From: Terriglobia bacterium
GTDB taxonomy: Bacteria; Acidobacteriota; Terriglobia; JAJPHL01
Assembly (NCBI GenBank): GCA_021325275.1
Contig: JAJPHL010000014.1
Span: 33,206-97,205 of the forward strand
DNA: 64,000 bases
Reading direction: 5' to 3'
Positions within the stretch are counted from its first letter, which is position 1, and each line of letters starts with the position of its first letter. The notes under the pieces are model-generated. The model ran no database searches. It was not told the DNA's origin and was given only the letters and a program-made list of their open reading frames with translations. This document shows positions 58,675 to 64,000 of this stretch, in pieces. Made by a program: the position numbers and the translations under genes.

Positions 58675-61600
58675 GTGAAGTATTCCCATCGGCTAGTACC
58701 AGCCGCCGTGAAATTGGTTGTGATTTTCCTCTCTTTCCTCGCTGCTGCGTCTCTACACACCCAATCGACGGCCAGCGGCACGGTTTCCGGTCAGGTCACC
58801 GATGAGCAGCGTGCCGTCGTTTCCGGCGCAGAAATCAAGTTGGTCGATGCGGCTACGACGGCGGTCCAAACAGCGCAGACGAATGAAAGCGGCCGCTTCC
58901 AATTTCGAAACGTTCCGCCGGGAGTCTATGACGTGGCCATCGCCAAAGCAGGCTTTTCAACATTCCAGGCAAAAAGCCAGGAAGTGCGTGTTGGATTGGC
59001 AGTGACAATCAACGCAACGTTGACTGTGGGAGCCCAACGGACGAGCATTGAGGTAACCGCCGTAGCCGGCTCCGGTTTGCAGACCACCAACGCGACGCTC
59101 GGGTCGGCATTTCCGGGACGCGCGCTGATTTATCTGCCGAATCTCGGACGCGACGCGTCGACGCTCGCCACGTTGCAACCCGGCGTCGCGCCGGGCGGTC
59201 AAGTCGCGGGAGCGATGAACGACCAAAACACGTTTCAGCTCGACGGCGGCAACAACACCAGCGACATGGACGGCAATCAAATCGTTTACACCACTCCTTT
59301 CTCGTCGAACGGCGCGCCGACGGGCGTCGTGCCGACGCCGGTGGAGAGCGTGGAAGAATTTCGTGTCGCCACGAGCAACCAGACCGCCGATTTCAACAGT
59401 TCCATGGGCGGTCAGGTTCAAATGGTGACCAAGCGCGGCACGAGCGAATTTCACGGCACGGCGTACGAATATTATTTCGCCACCAACGTCGGCGACGCCA
59501 ACACGTGGAAAAACGACCACACCCCGGCGAATGGGCTGCCTTACACGGCGCTACCGGCCACGCATCAAAATCGTTTCGGTGGAACCGTGGGTGGTCCGCT
59601 CATGTCGCATTTCTGGGGCGGCAAGACGTATTTCTTCGTGAACTACGAAGGCTTCCAGTATCCCAACAACGGCACGTACGAAAGAACGGTGCCAACGGCG
59701 TTGATGCGCGCGGGCGTGATCCAATTGCCGAACGGAAGCGGCCAGGAAATCGCGTACAACCTCAACCCCGCGCCTGTGACCGTAAACGGAGTCGCCTACG
59801 CACCGGCGGTCTGCGGCGCGGTGTCTTGCGATCCACGCGGCCTGGGCCTGAATCCCATCGTCGGCCAAATCTGGAACAAGTACATGCCGCTGCCCAACGA
59901 CAAATCGTTCGGCGATCAATTCAATACGCAAGGATTTCTCTCCACGCTCAAGACGCCGCAGAAGAGCAATTCCATAGTCACGCGCCTCGATCACGACTTC
60001 AGCGAGAAGTGGCGCTTCATGGCGTCTTATCGACTGACGAAGTTCACCCAGCTCACCAACAGCCAAGTGGACATCGGCGGCGCGCTGCCCGGCGACACGT
60101 TCGGCATTCCGGCGGCGTATGGACCGCGTTACCAGCTACCGGAATTTCTCGTCGGAGGATTAAGCACCACGATCACGCCCAGCATCACCAACGACCTGCA
60201 CTACAATTACACGCGGAATTATTGGCAATGGGCGACCGCGGGTGGTCCGCCGCAATTGCCGGGATTGGGCGGGGCCGTCGAAATCGGCGGCGAAAGCATT
60301 CAGGCGCTGATTCCCTACAATGTCGACGCGGGAGATATCCGCCAGCGCTTCTGGGACGGTCAGGACCACAGCTTGCGCGACGACGTATCGATGCTGAAGC
60401 GCAACCACTTTTTCCAATGGGGAGGAATGTGGGAGCGCAATTTCGATTATCACGAGCGGACCGACAACGGTTTCGGCATCACCAATGCGACCGTCTACCA
60501 GGTCGGCGCGGGCGGCGGAGTCGCCATGCCTTCCGCGTACATTCCCACGGGCCTGCCTTCTTCGCAGGTCAATACTTACAACAATCTCTACGCGGAAGTC
60601 TTGGGAATCGTCTCGCAGCCGCAGACGCTGTACACGCGCAGCGGCTCTAACCTCGCGCTGCAACCGCTGGGAACGCCGGCGTCGGATCAAGATGTCATCG
60701 ACTATTACAACTTGTACGCCACCGACGCGTGGCACGTGCGGCCCACGCTCACGCTCACCTACGGCTTGGGATACTCCATCGAAATGCCGCCGTTCGAATT
60801 GCAAGGCCGTCAGGTGATGGTGGTGGATCAGACCGGAAATCCGATCCAATTGCAGAATTATTTGAACGCCCGGAAGACGGCGGCGCTGGCCGGCACAACG
60901 TACGATCCGATCCTCGGCTTTGCGACGGTGGGCAACGTGGCGGGCGCGCCAAAGTATCCGTATCACCCGTTCTATGGCGGATTGAGTCCGAGCGTGGCGC
61001 TGGCGTGGAGTCCGAACTTCAGCGACGGATGGCTCGGCAAACTCATCGGCGTCAACAAGACCGCGATTCGCGGCGGATATGGACGCATCTACGGACGCTT
61101 GAACGGCGTCGCTCTGGTGTTGACACCGCTGCTGGGCACGGGCCTCATGCAGCCGGTGGCCTGCATCGGCGCGAGCATCACGGGCAAGTGTCTCGGCAAC
61201 GGCGGCGTGAATCCCACCACGGCGTTCCGCATCGGTAGCGACGGAAACGCCGCGCCGCTCCCTGCCGTGTCGCAAAATCTGCCGCAGCCCTACTTGCCCG
61301 GCGTCGGCGGAAACGCACCCTCCGGCGACGGCGCGGCGCTCGATCCAAATTTCCGCCCGAGTCGCACGGACAATTTTACGTTCTCCATCCAGCGCGAATT
61401 GTCGTCACACACCATGATCGAAGTCGGCTACATCGGACGAATGATCCGCGACGCCTACATGCCGATCAATCTCGATTCCGTTCCGTACATGACCACTCTC
61501 GGCGGGCAGAGTTTCGCGCAAGCCTTCGCGAATTTGTACCAGCAAGTTTCCGGCGGTCAAACGATCAGCGCGCAACCGTTTTTTGAAACGGCGCTGGGCG

Positions 61601-62628
61601 GCGCGACCTCCACTTTCTGCGCCGGATTCGGCAGTTGCACCAACGCCGTGGCGACACTACAGAAAACGCAGATCACCGGAACGCGCGTTTACGATTTGTG
61701 GGCGGCTTTGAACGCCGCGCCCAGTTGGATTCTGGGACGCACGATGCCCAGTTCCAATCCGCAACAACTCACTTCGCTCGTGATGGAATCGACTTTGGGC
61801 GAAGCCAACTACAACGCCGCGTTCGTTTCCTGGCAAGCGCGCGACTGGCATGGACTCAGCGCGATTTCGAATTTCACCTGGGGCAAAGCGCTCGGAAGCG
61901 CCGACATTACGCAGTCGCGAGTCGTGTACACGCCACTCGACGCGTGGAATCTGCACGCCATGTACGGTCCGCAGGCGTTCGACACGAAGTATCTCTACAA
62001 CCTGACGATGCTCTATCAACCTCGGTGGTTCCAGTCGCAGCGCGGCGTTACCGGTCACTTGCTCGGCGGATGGACCTTCGCGCCGATCTTCACGGCGCAA
62101 TCGGGCGTGCCGCTGCAAGTGTCGATGAGCCAGGGCGCGGGCAGCAATTGCCAATCGTTCGGAGAGATCAATTGCAGTTCGGGCAGCACTTTCGAAAACG
62201 CGCAACTCGTGGCGCCGTACACCGGCGGCGATAGCGCACATTACGGCGTGCAGGTGACGGGCACAACCATCGGGGCCAACGGAAATATCTCCAACGGCGG
62301 ATCGGGAATCAACATGTTCACGAATCCCAGCGCGGTTTACGGAGAGTTCCGGCGCTTGATTCTCGGACTCGACACCAACGGCAGCGGCACCGGCGTCATC
62401 CGCGGATTGCCGACGTGGAATCTCGACATGACCGTTTCGAAAGACATCGCGATCACAGGCGAGGGTCGTGTGGGCGCAACCTTCTTGTTCCAGTTCACGA
62501 ATATCCTGAACCATTTCCAGCCGTCGAATCCGTCGCTGAGCCTGGATAGCCCGCAGAACTTTGGCGTGATCAATAGCCAGGCGAATACGCCGCGCAACTT
62601 AGAGTTCGGGATCAGGTTACACTTCTAG
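58675..62628 (+). CDS. TonB-dependent receptor with N-terminal carboxypeptidase-regulatory domain (1317 aa)
   Basis: The GTG 58675, 5 nt after AAGGGGGA, starts a long signal peptide (AVKLVVIFLSFLAAASLHTQ). The track start 58621 is upstream of the ribosome-binding site. Residues about 32-115 are the carboxypeptidase-regulatory-like beta domain (GTVSGQVTDEQRAVVSGAEIKL, GRFQFRNVPPGVYDVAI). A plug-like region and a large outer-membrane barrel follow (TSEFHGTAYEYYFATN, FFVNYEGFQYPNNGTYERTVP), ending in the aromatic NLEFGIRLHF expected of barrel C-termini. This is the Oar-like acidobacterial type. Substrates are probably polysaccharide fragments or siderophores; unknown. The stop at 62628 is followed closely by the MFS gene. 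Confidence 0.9.
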   Translation: MKYSHRLVPAAVKLVVIFLSFLAAASLHTQSTASGTVSGQVTDEQRAVVSGAEIKLVDAATTAVQTAQTNESGRFQFRNVPPGVYDVAIAKAGFSTFQAKSQEVRVGLAVTINATLTVGAQRTSIEVTAVAGSGLQTTNATLGSAFPGRALIYLPNLGRDASTLATLQPGVAPGGQVAGAMNDQNTFQLDGGNNTSDMDGNQIVYTTPFSSNGAPTGVVPTPVESVEEFRVATSNQTADFNSSMGGQVQMVTKRGTSEFHGTAYEYYFATNVGDANTWKNDHTPANGLPYTALPATHQNRFGGTVGGPLMSHFWGGKTYFFVNYEGFQYPNNGTYERTVPTALMRAGVIQLPNGSGQEIAYNLNPAPVTVNGVAYAPAVCGAVSCDPRGLGLNPIVGQIWNKYMPLPNDKSFGDQFNTQGFLSTLKTPQKSNSIVTRLDHDFSEKWRFMASYRLTKFTQLTNSQVDIGGALPGDTFGIPAAYGPRYQLPEFLVGGLSTTITPSITNDLHYNYTRNYWQWATAGGPPQLPGLGGAVEIGGESIQALIPYNVDAGDIRQRFWDGQDHSLRDDVSMLKRNHFFQWGGMWERNFDYHERTDNGFGITNATVYQVGAGGGVAMPSAYIPTGLPSSQVNTYNNLYAEVLGIVSQPQTLYTRSGSNLALQPLGTPASDQDVIDYYNLYATDAWHVRPTLTLTYGLGYSIEMPPFELQGRQVMVVDQTGNPIQLQNYLNARKTAALAGTTYDPILGFATVGNVAGAPKYPYHPFYGGLSPSVALAWSPNFSDGWLGKLIGVNKTAIRGGYGRIYGRLNGVALVLTPLLGTGLMQPVACIGASITGKCLGNGGVNPTTAFRIGSDGNAAPLPAVSQNLPQPYLPGVGGNAPSGDGAALDPNFRPSRTDNFTFSIQRELSSHTMIEVGYIGRMIRDAYMPINLDSVPYMTTLGGQSFAQAFANLYQQVSGGQTISAQPFFETALGGATSTFCAGFGSCTNAVATLQKTQITGTRVYDLWAALNAAPSWILGRTMPSSNPQQLTSLVMESTLGEANYNAAFVSWQARDWHGLSAISNFTWGKALGSADITQSRVVYTPLDAWNLHAMYGPQAFDTKYLYNLTMLYQPRWFQSQRGVTGHLLGGWTFAPIFTAQSGVPLQVSMSQGAGSNCQSFGEINCSSGSTFENAQLVAPYTGGDSAHYGVQVTGTTIGANGNISNGGSGINMFTNPSAVYGEFRRLILGLDTNGSGTGVIRGLPTWNLDMTVSKDIAITGEGRVGATFLFQFTNILNHFQPSNPSLSLDSPQNFGVINSQANTPRNLEFGIRLHF

Positions 62629-62657
62629 CTCTGGTTTCGCGCTAAGGAGAGCGGCGA

Positions 62658-63953
62658 TTGGAACACGGAAAGCACGGAAGAAATGCCGGAGGCACACGGC
62701 TCCGGCAATACTTCTTTCTCGTCGGCCCCGGGTTTTTCCTCCTGACACTCCTGCGTCCCGAAAAAGGGATCGGGCTGCTGCCGCTACAGTTCCTCCTCAA
62801 GGAAAACCTGCGATTCACTCCACTGGACATGGCGACGTTTTTCTCGATCGCCGGAATCGCCTGGTATTTCAAACCGCTGGCGGGCTGGTTCTCCGATCAC
62901 TTCCCGATTCTCGGATCGCGCCGCCACGCCTACATGATGCTCGCTTCGACGTGCGCGGCCGCGTTGTGGCTGGCGATCGGATGGGGCCCTCGTGCGCGCT
63001 ACCCGCTGCTCGCCGCGGTCACGGCGTGTACGGCAATGATCATGATCTGTCAGGCGACACTCAGCGGCCTGGTCGTCGAAGGCGGACGACAATTCGCCGC
63101 GACCGGCCGGCTGAGCTCCGTGCGGCGCGTGGCGGAATTTGTGTCCGCGCTTCTCGTGGGACCGCTGGCCGGATGGTTGGCGCGGCGTCCGTTGCAATTG
63201 ACCGGAACGTTGGGCGCGATGCTCGCGGTTCTTCTGGCAATCGCGGCGATTCGCTATCGCACTGAAGTGGGCGTGGCGCCGCCCACGTCGAGTTGGCCGA
63301 AGTTGCGCGCCAGTTTTCGAACCATGGCTCGCTCGAAACCGATGTGGATCGCGGCGACGTTATTTTTCCTGCTGGCGCTTTCTCCCGGATTTCAGACGCC
63401 ATTGTTTTACTACAAGACCAACACGCTGCATTTTTCTCCGCAATTTATCGGAACGCTGGCGTTGGTCAACGCGATCTTCTCGGTGATTGCGTCCGCCGCT
63501 TACGCATGGATTTGTTCGCGCTTCAGCCTGCGGACGCTGATGACTGTTGGAGTCATCAGCGACGCCATCGGCCAGGGCCTGTATATTTTTTACGCCTCGC
63601 CCAACTCAGCGCTCGTCGTGGAAGCAGTGGCGGGCCTGATGCGCGGTTTCGTTTGGATGCCGATTCTCGATTTATTGATTCGCGCCGTCCCCGCGGGCGA
63701 CGAAGCCGCCGGCGCGGCGCTGGAGTGGACGCCGGCAAATATCGCGGTGGCGATTTCGGATTTGTCGGGTTCGTGGCTTTATCAAAAGTATGGACTGAGC
63801 TTCAAGAACCTAGCATGGTTGAATTCCGGGGCCACGTTGCTGATCCTCTTGCTGGTCCCGTTGATTCCTTCGTCCGCGACGGCCATTCGCGAGGGACAGC
63901 CGGTTAGCGATGATAGTACTCACCATTCCGGGGCAACTCCCTTGCTCTACTAA
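62658..63953 (+). CDS. BT1-family folate/biopterin-like MFS transporter (431 aa)
   Basis: TTG 62658 has AAGGAGA 7 nt before it. Twelve membrane helices are evident. The BT1-type features are KGIGLLPLQFLLKENLRFTPLDMATFFSIAGIAWYFKPLAGWFSDHFPILGSRRHAYM (the region around the first intracellular loop) and FFLLALSPGFQTPLFYYKTNTLHFSPQFIGTL. BT1 proteins carry pteridines or folates in protozoa and cyanobacteria, but acidobacterial members are of unproven specificity. It is 29 nt downstream of the TonB receptor, so the same mRNA may carry both. Confidence 0.85.
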   Translation: MEHGKHGRNAGGTRLRQYFFLVGPGFFLLTLLRPEKGIGLLPLQFLLKENLRFTPLDMATFFSIAGIAWYFKPLAGWFSDHFPILGSRRHAYMMLASTCAAALWLAIGWGPRARYPLLAAVTACTAMIMICQATLSGLVVEGGRQFAATGRLSSVRRVAEFVSALLVGPLAGWLARRPLQLTGTLGAMLAVLLAIAAIRYRTEVGVAPPTSSWPKLRASFRTMARSKPMWIAATLFFLLALSPGFQTPLFYYKTNTLHFSPQFIGTLALVNAIFSVIASAAYAWICSRFSLRTLMTVGVISDAIGQGLYIFYASPNSALVVEAVAGLMRGFVWMPILDLLIRAVPAGDEAAGAALEWTPANIAVAISDLSGSWLYQKYGLSFKNLAWLNSGATLLILLLVPLIPSSATAIREGQPVSDDSTHHSGATPLLY

Positions 63954-64000
63954 ATCGAGACTATTTAATCGAGTTTTCATGCTTCCCAATTGACAAATTC

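Overview
The window reads as chromosomal DNA of a GC-rich Acidobacteriota, most like the Solibacter/Bryobacter group. This is inferred from family content: SBBP-repeat and TIGR03437-like secreted proteins, a BlaR1-type M56 peptidase fused to a TIGR03435-type domain, a carboxypeptidase-regulatory-domain TonB receptor, a VPS10/BNR-repeat protein, and an ECF sigma factor paired with a Ser/Thr kinase. I saw no rRNA, tRNA, CRISPR array, IS element or integrase.

Layout. 1-2454: C-terminally cut SBBP-repeat surface protein. 2.6-4.7 kb: minus-strand operon of a DUF4405/cytochrome-b-like membrane protein, a small membrane protein, a truncated-globin/ankyrin fusion and an ASCH-like protein, followed by a divergent periplasmic sulfurtransferase. 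5.7-21 kb: first glycan region with GT2 glycosyltransferases, a NodB-like deacetylase, a GT2-methyltransferase fusion, several GT39-like multi-membrane enzymes and proteins sharing one C-terminal TPR module. 21-26 kb: GNAT fusion, phage-tail-collar protein and a 1045-residue collagen-like protein. 26-36.5 kb: secreted VPS10-like protein, a TolB-like protein, a Phd/VapC toxin-antitoxin pair, an SGNH hydrolase, a Gfo/Idh/MocA oxidoreductase and small secreted proteins. 36.6-51.9 kb: second glycan/peptide-modification region. 51.8-64 kb: BlaI/M56 pair, ECF sigma/kinase pair, hydrolase, DUF2785, TonB receptor and a BT1/MFS transporter.

The most unusual locus is 36.6-51.9 kb. One tightly overlapping operon encodes a nucleotidyltransferase-like protein (NTP_transf_5), an 800-residue protein with three PqqD-like domains in tandem fused to an HprK-like kinase, two GT2 enzymes, a second NTP_transf_5-like protein that appears to have lost its catalytic residues, and a GT4. 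It is followed by an O-acylation set (MBOAT, SGNH-like, acyltransferase-3), an FkbM methyltransferase and a Wzm/Wzt-type ABC exporter with a GT39. PqqD-like domains normally bind peptides. The linkers between the three copies look partly like RiPP leader segments. The set therefore suggests peptide recognition or phosphorylation tied to surface glycan assembly; this is inference.

Other themes are gene remnants in the gaps (VPS10 tail, DUF4350-like tail, DinB N-terminus), ATGA/GTGA stop-start overlaps inside operons, and several genes whose start codon lies 6-7 nt after a TANNNT hexamer, suggesting leaderless transcripts.
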